A DNA stretch of 64,000 bases from Nitrospira sp. (GCA_016873395.1 VGXG01000001.1:80248-144247), one strand, 5' to 3'. Shown: positions 48,821 to 57,495, counted from the stretch's first letter. Translations and numbers: made by a program. Notes: generated from the sequence alone by a model not told the origin.

Positions 48821-51532
48821 CTAAACTTTTTCAATCGTCACCTGAGTCAGCTTGAATGAGGGAACGCCGGTGACCGCATCGACCTCAACCGGCATCAGAT
48901 CCTTTACCGGGGGCTCGTTGAAGTGCTCCGGGAAGAAGCAGCAGCCTGGCATCACGGTTCTATCCATCTGCACGCCCAGCACCAGCGAGCCCCGCGCTGA
49001 AGTCACGCGGACCCTGGCTCCCTCGCCGAGGCCCAACCGGTCCATATCCGCCTGGCTCACATGGAGCCGGCCGGCATTCGACGAAATCTTGATCAACCCC
49101 GGTGCGTGGGTGGACAGCTTGCCTGAATGGGAGAGCAACTGCCCCATCAGCAGGCTGAACCGATTCGCTTTCATTGACGATTGACGAGTGCCGAGTGACG
49201 CATATCGGCTTTTGACCTCGGTCGCATAGCCGTCTGCCAGATACGCATCCGGCTTCGGAGCCAGCTTCCTCGGCTGCCCGAGGTTGTAGTAACCGGGCAG
49301 GAGCTTCATGATCTCATTCTGGATGTCCTGCGCCGACTCGTAGTCCATCTGATACCCCAGACCGCTGGCTATGGCCGTCAGGATGTGCCAATCGGGCAGG
49401 CTCTCTCCGATGGGGTCCATCGCCTGGCGGACACGCAGGACCCGTCCCTCCAGGTTGGTAAAGGTCCCTTCCTTCTCCGCATACGTGCAGGCCGGAAGGA
49501 CAACATGCGCCAGCCGCCCGGTCTCGGTCAAGAACGGGTCCTGGCAGATCAGGAGTTCCACCTGCTCCAGCGCCGCCTTTACATTCATCGAGGCCGGCAG
49601 CGTCGCCAAGGGATTCTCCCCGATCAGATAGAGAGCCTTGATCTCTCCGCTCCGGCACTTAGCCAGGATCTCGATCAGGCGCGCGCCGCCCTGAGCGGCT
49701 GGGAGGGAAGCCGGCGACTCGCCGCCCCAGGCTTTGGCGAACCGGGCGCGCGCCGCCTCGTCATCGAACCGTGCCTGGCCGGGCAGAAATTCCGGCGCCA
49801 CGCCCATGTCCACCGCGCCCTGCTCATTGACCTCCTCGGTCACGGTGTTGATGCCGCAGCCGGGCTTGCCCAGCTTGCCGGTGACCCAGGCCAGATCCAC
49901 CAAGTTCAGCACATCCCGATAGCCGTGGGCTCCGCGCACGACCCCTTCGCCGCAGATGACGATGGAGCGCAACGCCTCCGCGAAAATCGAGGCGGCCTCG
50001 TTGATCTGCTCCACCGACACGCCAGTTTGCGCAGCCACCTGGTTGAGAGACACGGCCGCGGCCGCCTTCTTCAGCGCGCCGAAGGCCTTCGGATGCCGGC
50101 CCGTAGCCTCTTCGTCTACGAGGTCTTGCTGGAGGACGGACTTGATCAGCCCTTGCACCAACAGCCCTTCGGTGCCCGGCCTCACCATCAGCGGATGGGA
50201 GGCCAGCCCCGCGATGTTCGTGTTGGCCGAATCCACCACGATGACCTGCGCCTTGTAGACGCGGATCGCCTCCTTGACCCGGACCGATGTCAAGGGATTC
50301 GTCTCGGTGATATTCGATCCGACCAGAAGAATGGCCTTGGCTTTGGTGATGTCTTCCCAATCGTTCGTCATCCGGCCGACGCCGAGCGCGCGCCGGACTG
50401 CATGGACGAAGCTGAGGTGCCCATAGCGGGCGCTGCTGTCGAGGTGGTTTGTGCCGATGGCGACGCGCATGACCTTCTGGAACAGGTACAGCTCCTCGTT
50501 GGTGCAGCGGGCCGTGATCAGCCCCGCGATCGACTGCGGGCCGTGCTTCGCCTTGATCGCGGCCAGGCGATCCACGACCTGACCCGCCGCCTCCAACCAG
50601 GGCGTCTCCGTCAGCTGACCGTCGCGGCGCAGTAGCGGCTGCTTCAGGCGCGCCTGGCTGTCGATGTACTCAAAGCCGAACCGGCCGCGCACACAGATTC
50701 CCCCGTGGCCTTTGGCTGTCTCCGACCGGTCTCCCCATTTGTTCTTCCAGGAAAGCGGCGCGGTCACCCGCACCACTTCGCGGTCCTTAGTCTCCACATA
50801 CATCTGGCAGCCATCCCCGCAGTAATTGCAGGTCGTCGTGGTCTTCTGCAACTGCCAGGGTTTGTAGAGGTACTTGGAAAACTTGTTCGTGATCGCGCCC
50901 ACCGGACAGACCGCCAGGCAGTCCCCGCAAAACTCGCAGGAGAGAGGCTGATCCCCCTTGGCCACCACCTGAGTGAAGCCGCCTTTCTTTACGAATTGCA
51001 GCGCGTCGATCATCAACACGTCCTTGCACACGTTGATGCACTCGCCGCAGGCGATGCAGCGGTTCATGTTGAAGTCCAGTACCAGGCTGCGGGTATCTTC
51101 CGGGATCAGCTTCTGCTTGGCGTTGGCCAGGTTGGTCACCTGGTGCAGGAAAGCCATGTCCTGCAGCTCGCAGTGGCCGTCCGCGTCGCAGACCGGGCAG
51201 TCCAGAGGGTGCACGGACAGGTGCTTCTCCACGGCTTTCTTTCTGGCCTGGAACAGGTCGTCCCCTTCGGTGCGCACCACCATCCCGGCTGTGGCCTTGG
51301 CGGTGCAGGAACGGACCGGCGCCTTTTTCCCCTCGACCATGACCAGACACATGCCGCAGGAGCCGAACGGATCGAAGGTGTAGTGATAGCACATCGCGGG
51401 GACGATCTTGCCCGTGCCGGAAACCACGTCGTAGAGCGACACCCCGTCTTTCGCCGTCACCGGCCGGCCGTCGATCGTCAACTCGATCGCGGCCGCCTCG
51501 ACGTCAGGATTGGTCGCCGGTTTCAATGCCAT
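48821..51532 (-). CDS. nuoG: NADH-quinone oxidoreductase subunit G
   Basis: A 903-aa iron-sulfur subunit. In order: the N-terminal [2Fe-2S] site (CYHYTFDPFGSCGMC ... SC), the His-Cys3 cluster HPLDCPVCDADGHC, a 2[4Fe-4S] region (CIACGECINVC, CEFCGDCLAVCP), a further [4Fe-4S] site CNYCGDGCQ as in formate dehydrogenases, and a molybdopterin-type domain (ILLVGSNITETNP, GEGVVRGAHG). The catalytic Cys/Sec of formate dehydrogenase is replaced (SSARYGHL), so it is a NuoG, not an active dehydrogenase. A heptad repeat encodes residues near 780. nuoE and nuoF are missing. Confidence 0.94.
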   Translation of the reverse strand: MALKPATNPDVEAAAIELTIDGRPVTAKDGVSLYDVVSGTGKIVPAMCYHYTFDPFGSCGMCLVMVEGKKAPVRSCTAKATAGMVVRTEGDDLFQARKKAVEKHLSVHPLDCPVCDADGHCELQDMAFLHQVTNLANAKQKLIPEDTRSLVLDFNMNRCIACGECINVCKDVLMIDALQFVKKGGFTQVVAKGDQPLSCEFCGDCLAVCPVGAITNKFSKYLYKPWQLQKTTTTCNYCGDGCQMYVETKDREVVRVTAPLSWKNKWGDRSETAKGHGGICVRGRFGFEYIDSQARLKQPLLRRDGQLTETPWLEAAGQVVDRLAAIKAKHGPQSIAGLITARCTNEELYLFQKVMRVAIGTNHLDSSARYGHLSFVHAVRRALGVGRMTNDWEDITKAKAILLVGSNITETNPLTSVRVKEAIRVYKAQVIVVDSANTNIAGLASHPLMVRPGTEGLLVQGLIKSVLQQDLVDEEATGRHPKAFGALKKAAAAVSLNQVAAQTGVSVEQINEAASIFAEALRSIVICGEGVVRGAHGYRDVLNLVDLAWVTGKLGKPGCGINTVTEEVNEQGAVDMGVAPEFLPGQARFDDEAARARFAKAWGGESPASLPAAQGGARLIEILAKCRSGEIKALYLIGENPLATLPASMNVKAALEQVELLICQDPFLTETGRLAHVVLPACTYAEKEGTFTNLEGRVLRVRQAMDPIGESLPDWHILTAIASGLGYQMDYESAQDIQNEIMKLLPGYYNLGQPRKLAPKPDAYLADGYATEVKSRYASLGTRQSSMKANRFSLLMGQLLSHSGKLSTHAPGLIKISSNAGRLHVSQADMDRLGLGEGARVRVTSARGSLVLGVQMDRTVMPGCCFFPEHFNEPPVKDLMPVEVDAVTGVPSFKLTQVTIEKV
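49174..49202. repeat. Heptad tandem repeat inside nuoG
   Basis: Units TTGACGA/TTGACGA/GTGCCGA/GTGACG occur in frame within nuoG and are translated as ASLGTRQSSMK in a linker before the C-terminal beta domain. Reading frame is kept on both sides. Confidence 0.8.
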
Positions 51533-51546
51533 ATTCAGAACCTTAG

Positions 51547-51603
51547 CATTCAGCTATCAGCTTTCAGCAGTCAGCTTTTGGCTGAAGGCTGACCGCTGAC
51601 GGC
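51547..51603. repeat. Heptad repeat palindrome (CTTTCAG/CTGACCG type), nuoD-nuoG border
   Basis: Left arm 51547-51575 (CATTCAG, CTATCAG, CTTTCAG, CAGTCAG). Right arm 51581-51603 (CTGAAGG, CTGACCG, CTGACGG). Loop CTTTTGG. Confidence 0.88.
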
Positions 51604-51611
51604 TTCTTTGC

Positions 51612-52859
51612 TTATCTATCACATTCGCCCATCACGATGTCGTAGGTACCGAAGATCGTCACGGCGTCCGCGATCATGTAGCCGCGCGACATGAAATCAA
51701 ACGCCCCCATGTGAATGAACGACGGGGCGCGGATCTTCAGCCGGTAGGGCTTCCCGCCCCCCGTGCTGACGATGTAAAAACCGAGCTCGCCCTTGTGGGC
51801 CTCGGTTCCGCAGTAGATCTCGCCCGGCGGCGCATCGAAGCCCTGCGAAAAGAGCTTGAACTGCTGGATCATGGAATCCAGGTTCGTAAAGACCCGCTCC
51901 TTCGGGGGCAAGGTCACGCTGGGCACGTCGGCCATGATCGACCCCTCCGCCGGCATCTGTTCCAGGCACTGGCGGATGATCTTCACGCTCTCGTACATCT
52001 CCTGGACCCTGATCCAGTACCGGTCGTAGGTGTCGCCGTTCTTGCCTACCGGCACGCTGAACTCGCACTTGGGATAGGCTCCGTAGGCCTCGTACTTGCG
52101 GAGATCGTAATCCACCCCCGACCCCCGCAGGGTCGGACCGCTGAGACCGAAGTTTACGGCGTCCTCGGCCGAGATCACCGCTACCCCCTTCGTCCGCGCC
52201 AGCCAGATGCGGTTTTTTTCCAGAAACACCACGTACTCATCGATCTTGGGCGGAAAGTAATCGAGGAAGGCCCGGAGCTTGCTGAGCAGCGAAGGCGTGA
52301 AATCCCGCTCCACGCCGCCGATTCGGTACCAGCTCGTCGTCAGGCGCGCGCCGCACAGCTCATCGAACCAGTCCAATAAGATTTCCCTGTCCCGGAACGT
52401 GTAGAAGAAGACCGTCATGGCCCCGATGTCCAGCGCCTGAGTCCCCAGCCAGAACTGATGGCCGATGATCCGCTGGACCTCGGCCACGATCGTGCGCAGG
52501 TACTCGGCCCGCTCCGGCACCGTGACGTTCATCAACTTCTCGACCGCGCGGCAGTACGCAAAGTTGTTGTACATCGCGCAGACATAGTCCAGGCGGTCCG
52601 TGTGCGGGATGAACTGGTGGTAGGTCCCGTCCTCCGCGAGCTTCTCGACCCCCCGGTGAAGAAAGCCCATGACCGGCGTGGACTTGACCAGCCGCTCGCC
52701 CTCCAATTCCAGCACCACCTTCAGGACTCCGTGGGTGCTGGGGTGCTGCGGACCCATGTTGAGGAGCAGTTCCTCGGTCCGGAGCGTCGGCAGGGTGGCG
52801 CTCTCCGGATGCTCTGGGTCCACCTTGTAAACGGTCGTCCGTTGATCTTCCAATTTCAT
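51612..52859 (-). CDS. nuoD: NADH-quinone oxidoreductase subunit D
   Basis: A 415-aa subunit of the NiFe-hydrogenase large-subunit fold without metal ligands. Signatures are LNMGPQHPSTHGVLKVVLEL near residue 33, GFLHRGVEKLAE, PHTDRLDYVCAMYNN and the C-terminal AFDFMSRGYMIADAVTIFGT-DIVMGECDR. With NuoB it forms the quinone-binding site. NuoC is a separate gene, not fused. Confidence 0.97.
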   Translation of the reverse strand: MKLEDQRTTVYKVDPEHPESATLPTLRTEELLLNMGPQHPSTHGVLKVVLELEGERLVKSTPVMGFLHRGVEKLAEDGTYHQFIPHTDRLDYVCAMYNNFAYCRAVEKLMNVTVPERAEYLRTIVAEVQRIIGHQFWLGTQALDIGAMTVFFYTFRDREILLDWFDELCGARLTTSWYRIGGVERDFTPSLLSKLRAFLDYFPPKIDEYVVFLEKNRIWLARTKGVAVISAEDAVNFGLSGPTLRGSGVDYDLRKYEAYGAYPKCEFSVPVGKNGDTYDRYWIRVQEMYESVKIIRQCLEQMPAEGSIMADVPSVTLPPKERVFTNLDSMIQQFKLFSQGFDAPPGEIYCGTEAHKGELGFYIVSTGGGKPYRLKIRAPSFIHMGAFDFMSRGYMIADAVTIFGTYDIVMGECDR

Positions 52860-52873
52860 AGCGAAGAAGCTTT

Positions 52874-52988
52874 GGGTTTTCAGTTATCAGTATTCAGTCG
52901 TCAGTTTTCAGATTCAGAGACTGAATACCTCTTTTCATTTTGTTTCTATATTTTTCGCTTCAAACTGATTACTGAGAACTGACAACTC
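52874..52988. repeat. Heptad repeat palindrome (TTTTCAG/ACTGATT type), nuoC-nuoD border
   Basis: Left arm 52874-52919 has TTTTCAG, TTATCAG, TATTCAG, TCGTCAG, TTTTCAG. Right arm 52960-52988 has AAACTGATTACTGAGAACTG and on. The loop is strikingly AT-rich. Confidence 0.88.
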
Positions 52989-52990
52989 TT

Positions 52991-53491
52991 TCACGCTCGT
53001 TCGTTCAAAAACTCAAACGTGTCCCGCCAGCCCTTCCCCCGCAGCGGGAAGTCCTTCCGGAGGGGATAGCCCTCATCGTAGTCATCCGGCATGAGGATGC
53101 GGCGGAGGTCCGGATGGTTGCGGAACCGGATCCCCATCATGTCGTAGACCTCACGCTCCATGAAATTTGCACCCTTCCAGATATCCGTCAGGGAATCGAC
53201 GACGCAATCCGATTCCGGAACGCGGGTCTTCAGCCGGATGCGGTGACGCTTTCGGATCGAAGAAAATTCCCAGACGACTTCAAAGCGCTCCTCGTCATCC
53301 GGCCAGTCCACGGAACTCACGTGGACGATATAATCGAAATCCATGCGTGGGTCGTCGTGGAGAAACTGCGCCACGCTGTGAAGCGCAGGCCTCGAGACCG
53401 TGACCGCCAGGTCGCCGCGCCACTCCACCGCTTTGACGAACCCCTCGGGGAACTCCGCCTGTATACGCTCAGCGATTGGATGCATCATCAA
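52991..53491 (-). CDS. nuoC: NADH-quinone oxidoreductase subunit C
   Basis: A 166-aa subunit with FDYIVHVSSVDWPDDEERFE, RVPESDCVVDSLTDIWKGAN and the signature WKGANFMEREVYDMMGIRF, then HPDLRRILMPDDYDEGYPLR. Stand-alone NuoC of normal size. Starts MMMHPIAE or MHPIAE differ by two residues only. Confidence 0.96.
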   Translation of the reverse strand: MMMHPIAERIQAEFPEGFVKAVEWRGDLAVTVSRPALHSVAQFLHDDPRMDFDYIVHVSSVDWPDDEERFEVVWEFSSIRKRHRIRLKTRVPESDCVVDSLTDIWKGANFMEREVYDMMGIRFRNHPDLRRILMPDDYDEGYPLRKDFPLRGKGWRDTFEFLNERA

Positions 53492-53496
53492 CCCCG

Positions 53497-53580
53497 TGAG
53501 GCGTCAGGTGTAAGGCGAGTGAACGCCGTGCTGGCCCGCTCTTTCTCAAACTCCTCACGCCTAACCCCTCACCCCTTACG
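53497..53580. repeat. Heptad repeat palindrome (GTGAGGC/ACCCCTC type), nuoB-nuoC border
   Basis: Left arm 53497-53524 (GTGAGGC, GTCAGGT, GTAAGGC, GAGTGAA). Right arm 53550-53580 (CTCCTCACGCCTAACCCCTC and on), complementary unit by unit. Confidence 0.85.
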
Positions 53581-54091
53581 CTTTTACTTGCTCCGGTTGC
53601 TTGACGAACACGCGTCGTTGCATGATGCGCTCCTGCAATTTCAGAATGCCGTCGAAGAGGGCTTCGGGTGTCGGCGGGCAGCCGGGCACGTAGATGTCCA
53701 CCGGCACGAACCGGTCTACCCCTTGCACGACGCTGTAGCTGTCGTAGATGTTGCCGGATGTCGCGCAGGAGCCCATGGCGATCACGTACTTGGGCTCGGG
53801 CATCTGATCGTAGATCTTCCGGATCACGGGCGCCATCCGTCGGCAGACCGTCCCGGCCACGATCATCAGATCGGACTGGCGAGGCGAGGCACGGAACACC
53901 CCGGCTCCGTACCGATCCATGTCGTAGCGCGAGGAGACGGCCGCGATCATCTCGATGGCGCAACAGGCCAGCCCGAAGGTCATCGGCCAGAGGGACCCCT
54001 TGCGCGCCCAATTGACGGCCTTTTCCACGGTCGTCGTGATGACGTCCAACTCTCCGTCCTTCTCACGCCGCCCGATCTGTACGAGACCCAT
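53576..54091 (-). CDS. nuoB: NADH-quinone oxidoreductase subunit B
   Basis: A 171-aa subunit that holds cluster N2: the adjacent Cys pair in [12 protein letters not shown], the third Cys in [12 protein letters not shown] or the [18 protein letters not shown] region, and [15 protein letters not shown]. Normal length. It passes electrons to quinone at the NuoD interface. Confidence 0.97.
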   Translation of the reverse strand: MGLVQIGRREKDGELDVITTTVEKAVNWARKGSLWPMTFGLACCAIEMIAAVSSRYDMDRYGAGVFRASPRQSDLMIVAGTVCRRMAPVIRKIYDQMPEPKYVIAMGSCATSGNIYDSYSVVQGVDRFVPVDIYVPGCPPTPEALFDGILKLQERIMQRRVFVKQPEQVKA

Positions 54092-54101
54092 AAAAACCTC
54101 A

Positions 54102-54192
54102 AGAGCTTATGGCTGATGGCTTATGACCGACGAAAAGGAAAACCTCCAATCAGCGTCTGTGCTATTTGCTATCAGCCATATGCTATACGCTC
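54102..54192. repeat. Heptad repeat palindrome (GCTTATG/GCTATAC type), nuoA-nuoB border
   Basis: Left arm 54102-54127 (AGAGCTTATGGCTGATGGCT and on) and right arm 54160-54192 (GCTATTTGCTATCAGCCATA and on). Resembles the nuoK-nuoL border. Confidence 0.86.
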
Positions 54193-54203
54193 TCCATTTC
54201 TGC

Positions 54204-54587
54204 TCAGTCCCACTCCAACGCTCCTTTGCGCCAGGCATAGACGTAGGCCACGAGAAACAGAGCGATGAACACCAGCATCTCGACTAGCCCGATCAAGCCG
54301 ATCTTGTCGAAGACCACGGCCCAGGGATAGAGAAAGATCACCTCGATATCGAAGATGACGAACAACATGGCGAAAATATAGTACCGCACCGGAAACGGCA
54401 TGCGCGCGTCGGAGAAGGGTTCGCTGCCGCATTCGTACGGGCTAAGTTTTTCCGCTTCTGGGTACTTGGGCTGAACGAAGTAGCTGACCAGCAGTGTCAC
54501 CACACCGAACGCCAGCGCAATAATGATGAACAATAAGATAGGGAAGTAGCGGGTCAAATAATCAAGGAGCAACTCGGTGCCGCTCAC
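54204..54587 (-). CDS. nuoA: NADH-quinone oxidoreductase subunit A
   Basis: A 127-aa membrane subunit with three helices and the family signature EKLSPYECGSEPFSDARMPF, then FPVRYYIFAMLFVIFDIEVI. It is the first gene of the nuo cluster, with a sigma-70 promoter about 50 bases upstream. Confidence 0.97.
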   Translation of the reverse strand: MSGTELLLDYLTRYFPILLFIIIALAFGVVTLLVSYFVQPKYPEAEKLSPYECGSEPFSDARMPFPVRYYIFAMLFVIFDIEVIFLYPWAVVFDKIGLIGLVEMLVFIALFLVAYVYAWRKGALEWD

Positions 54588-54631
54588 ACGCGCCTCGCTT
54601 CCAACACATTGACTTCCAATAGAGATTTGGC

Positions 54632-54661
54632 ATCTTAGACAAGCCCCTCTGACAATATCAA
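54632..54661 (-). promoter_or_regulatory. Promoter of the nuo operon
   Basis: On the minus strand TTGATA (54661-54656), an 18-base spacer, then TAAGAT (54637-54632), about 45 bases before the nuoA ATG at 54587. Confidence 0.6.
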
Positions 54662-54815
54662 GCGCACAAAGGACCTAACCCTCCACCCCGAAAGCCCTAG
54701 GCAAATGGCGCAATCTTGCATTGATATTGTTTATCAACCAGTTATGAACTCGAAGCGACAAGGAAGGGGAGGAGAACGTGATTCCTCAGTCTCAGCAAAC
54801 CACTGAGGAATTCGA

Positions 54816-55010
54816 TCAGGTAGATTTTTTCATCTTGTCGGAAGGCATCCGGAGGTCTGAGGAACGCCGATTCGACTCCACCTCCCACTCGGCTTCAAGT
54901 GGGGGCACCGCCTTGGCCTTCTTACGCCGGTGGATCTGGGTTTCGATGCGACGTTTCCGGCCGCCCGGCGGAGAAGCCTGGCCGCCCGGCGGTCGCTCTG
55001 ACTCGCTCAT
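54816..55010 (-). CDS. Small highly charged protein
   Basis: A 64-aa frame from ATG 55010, preceded by GGAGACC. It is Pro/Gly-rich then strongly basic (PPGGQASPPGGRKRRIETQI, HRRKKAKAVPPLEAEWEVES). No homology recognised. It follows the EF-hand-like membrane-anchored protein gene on the same strand. It is short and compositionally biased, so it may be spurious. Confidence 0.4.
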   Translation of the reverse strand: MSESERPPGGQASPPGGRKRRIETQIHRRKKAKAVPPLEAEWEVESNRRSSDLRMPSDKMKKST

Positions 55011-55072
55011 GGTCTCCATTTTCTACCGGTCCCGACCAACTTCCGCTCCTGCTCCGGTCATGCCATGCCGCC

Positions 55073-55690
55073 TTACCGCCATCGCCTCGGATCAGGCAGC
55101 GGACGATGGCCGCTGCCGGACGGTGCGCCTCGCTGTGGGTCGCCGGCCATACCCCCGCCCTGGGGATTGTGTCCCTCGTAGAGCCGCTCGTTTCCGTTGA
55201 TCCCGTCTTCCTCAGGGTCCGACCACATCTCCCCATGGCTCGGCTCGAACTCTCCGTTCCGGTTGAGGTCCACCCAGTAGAACAGGGGAAAGGACATGGT
55301 CACCGCGACGGGCGTGCCGAACTCGTTGAGCCAGACCCGGTAGGTGCGCCTGGCCGTCATGAAATCAGCCGCGCCCGTCCCTTGCATATCGAATCGCCGG
55401 AAGAACAGATCGTTGCGCCAGTCATAGTACGCCTCGACCTCACGACGATCATACTCCACCGGCTCTTCCGGCAGGGGCGCAGCCTGTGACACCGTTCGAA
55501 GGGAACGCGCTGCCTCACCAGAGAGCTTGGAGGGCGAGCCCGGGATTTCGGTCAAGCCGAAGGAGGCGGCCCGCGAGGGGGGGAGGAAAGAATCAGCCAG
55601 GAAGAACAGCAGCAAGCCGACAATCAAAACAGGCAGCGCCTGCACCAGAGCCACGTGAGCGGGCAGTCTCACACTCTGCCTCCCATGCAA
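55073..55690 (-). CDS. Membrane-anchored hypothetical protein with EF-hand-like loop
   Basis: A 205-aa protein with one N-terminal hydrophobic helix (LVQALPVLIVGLLLFFLADS) that is either signal or anchor. The outer part contains a folded-looking region (VEAYYDWRNDLFFRRFDMQG, WLNEFGTPVAVTMSFPLFYW) and a calcium-loop-like DLNRNGEFEPSHGEMWSD-type stretch followed by PEEDGINGNE. Family unknown. The Gly/Pro-rich C-terminus is poorly conserved-looking. Confidence 0.65.
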   Translation of the reverse strand: MHGRQSVRLPAHVALVQALPVLIVGLLLFFLADSFLPPSRAASFGLTEIPGSPSKLSGEAARSLRTVSQAAPLPEEPVEYDRREVEAYYDWRNDLFFRRFDMQGTGAADFMTARRTYRVWLNEFGTPVAVTMSFPLFYWVDLNRNGEFEPSHGEMWSDPEEDGINGNERLYEGHNPQGGGMAGDPQRGAPSGSGHRPLPDPRRWR

Positions 55691-55753
55691 AGCCGGTTTT
55701 GCACCCTACCATCAGGTGAAACGGCAAGTCAAACGACTGGGAGACCAATGGGG

Positions 55754-55836
55754 ATGTCGAAAAGTCTGAAAGTCGAAAAGTCAAAAGTCGATAAGGACGT
55801 TACGACGCTATGACCTGACGACTTTCCGACCGTTTT
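55754..55836. repeat. Heptad repeat palindrome (AAAGTCG type) between divergent genes
   Basis: Left arm 55754-55791 (GTCGAAAAGTCTGAAAGTCG and on; period 7-8). Right arm 55813-55836 (CCTGACGACTTTCCGACC). It lies upstream of both flanking genes, so not a terminator. Confidence 0.75.
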
Positions 55837-55923
55837 CACCGGCTGGCTTGACAACCGGTCCCGTTTTGCTATGTTTGCCGAAAGACTATGTTGGCCACTG
55901 CCAGCGGTTTCATAAATCCACCA

Positions 55924-57402
55924 ATGAAAGCCTTGTGCAGCCTCTTCCTCAGGATCGCGTTCGCACAATTCCTGACGTGGACGCCGATCCTGACCCCGGC
56001 TCCAGCCTACTCCGAGTTCGACCTGACCGGCGTCAACAGCGTGAAGCTCGGCCCAGCGGCGACGACGTTCGCGGCCGGGTTCATTCGGTCCAGCCTGCCG
56101 GTGGACGGAGCCGTCAGCCAGATCACCGGAGACACCCAGATCGGAGGCAACAGGCTCTTGCTCGGCGTAGGGGACAGGACGTATGTCAAACTGATCAAGC
56201 CGGCGGAATTTGCCCCGGGCGACCACTTGACCCTTTACAGACGGGCCCAGGAGGTGTTTCACCCGACGAGCCGACGGCTTCTCGGCTACCTCTACATCAT
56301 GGTCGGGGTGGTCAGCATCTCCCAGATCTCCGAGAACCTGGCGACCGTGCGCGTGGTCCGCTCCTACGGTCCCATCACCTCCGGGGACGGCGCCATGCGA
56401 TTTGTTCCTCCCCCGCCCCCTGAACCGGCGCCGGCCAACCGGGCGCTCCCAGCCCTCACCGGCGAGATCGTGGCACTCCCGTACCAGCAGCTTCTGATCG
56501 GTCAGGCGCATATTGTCTACATTGATCGAGGTCGCAACGACGGGCTTTACGTGGAAGATCGGATGGACGTGTTCCGGGTTGGAGCAGGCCTCCCGCCGCG
56601 CTTGATCGGCGAGATCAAAATCCTGGCTCTGGAGGACACCACGGCGACGGCCTTGGTGACCCGCTCGATCGCCAACATCTTGCGCGGCGATCGGTTTGTC
56701 ATCAAAGAACCCGTCGCCAAGGGCGCGCCACCGGAAACGTTGAGCGAGGAGCTGGACCGCCTGACGAAGTCCCGCATCGAACAGGCCGCAGCAGCGCCCC
56801 CATCATCCGAAGTGCCGCAGACAGCCGGTGCGCTTCCAGGCAACCTGGAAGAGCAGGTGGCAGCCCTTGCGCGGAAACTTGAGTTTGAACCGGGGGAAAG
56901 CCCGGTCAAGCCGGCCGGGCTCCCGATCCTCAAACAGATCGGAGACCTGCTCAAGACCGCCACGGACAGGCATGTCATTATTGCAGGCCACACGGACAAT
57001 AGGCCGATCGGGCCGACGCTGAAGCAGCAGTTTCTGACCAACCAGGAATTGGCCCAAGCCCGCGCGGCCGGCGTGGCCCGGTACCTCGTGGATGAAGAAG
57101 GCCTGGACCAGGCCTCTCTCTCGACCGTGGGCTACGCCGACCGTCAGCCGGTGGCGAGCAACAGTACGGAGGAGGGGCACAAGAAAAACCGCCGCATCGA
57201 GATCAAGCTCTCTCCGAAGACGGCTCCCGCTCCATCCGCTGTTCCGGAAGCCGAGCCGGCGCCGACGCTCCCGTCCATCCAGGAACCGGCTCCTGCTCCC
57301 TCTGCATCAGCAGTCTCCCCCGCGGAAGGGCTCCCTCCTGCCGGAGAGGTTCCTCCTGCGCTTCAGCCTCCAGAGCAACTTTCACCTTCGCCGACGCCTT
57401 GA
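55924..57402 (+). CDS. OmpA-family cell-envelope protein
   Basis: About 492 aa from ATG 55924 (alternative 55888). A signal peptide (LCSLFLRIAFAQFL then TPAPAYSEF) precedes beta-rich domains that include GLYVEDRMDVFRVG and IGEIKILALEDTTATALVTR, similar to the FlgT C-terminal fold. Residues 330-430 form an OmpA/MotB peptidoglycan-binding domain: VIIAGHTDNRPIGPTL, LAQARAAGVARYLV, VGYADRQPVASN and KKNRRIEIKL. A Pro/Ala-rich tail follows. It probably links outer membrane to peptidoglycan. Confidence 0.85.
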   Translation: MKALCSLFLRIAFAQFLTWTPILTPAPAYSEFDLTGVNSVKLGPAATTFAAGFIRSSLPVDGAVSQITGDTQIGGNRLLLGVGDRTYVKLIKPAEFAPGDHLTLYRRAQEVFHPTSRRLLGYLYIMVGVVSISQISENLATVRVVRSYGPITSGDGAMRFVPPPPPEPAPANRALPALTGEIVALPYQQLLIGQAHIVYIDRGRNDGLYVEDRMDVFRVGAGLPPRLIGEIKILALEDTTATALVTRSIANILRGDRFVIKEPVAKGAPPETLSEELDRLTKSRIEQAAAAPPSSEVPQTAGALPGNLEEQVAALARKLEFEPGESPVKPAGLPILKQIGDLLKTATDRHVIIAGHTDNRPIGPTLKQQFLTNQELAQARAAGVARYLVDEEGLDQASLSTVGYADRQPVASNSTEEGHKKNRRIEIKLSPKTAPAPSAVPEAEPAPTLPSIQEPAPAPSASAVSPAEGLPPAGEVPPALQPPEQLSPSPTP

Positions 57403-57430
57403 CAACGACGCCGAACGCTGACCGAGAGCG

Positions 57431-57495
57431 TAAGTTTTGAGTTTTTAGCTATGCGTTTCTAACTCAAAATTCAACACTCGCAACTCAAAACTCAT
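57431..57495. repeat. Heptad repeat palindrome (AACTCAA type)
   Basis: Left arm 57431-57449 (TAAGTTTTGAGTTTTTAG) and right arm 57460-57495 (AACTCAA, AATTCAA, CACTCGC, AACTCAA, AACTCAT). It lies between the OmpA-like gene and priA. Confidence 0.85.

Noticed and set aside
48821..51532. nuoG as a formate dehydrogenase
   Set aside because: It has the bis-MGD-type fold and FDH-like cluster, but the catalytic Cys/Sec is replaced and it lies in order within the nuo genes.
54706..54722. Second sigma-54-like promoter (TGGCGC...TTGCA) near nuoA
   Set aside because: The GG-to-GC spacing is 9 instead of 10 bases and no gene is placed to use it.
54778..55200. 140-aa plus-strand frame upstream of nuoA
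   Set aside because: No ribosome-binding site, no motif, and it runs antisense to two minus-strand frames with better signals.
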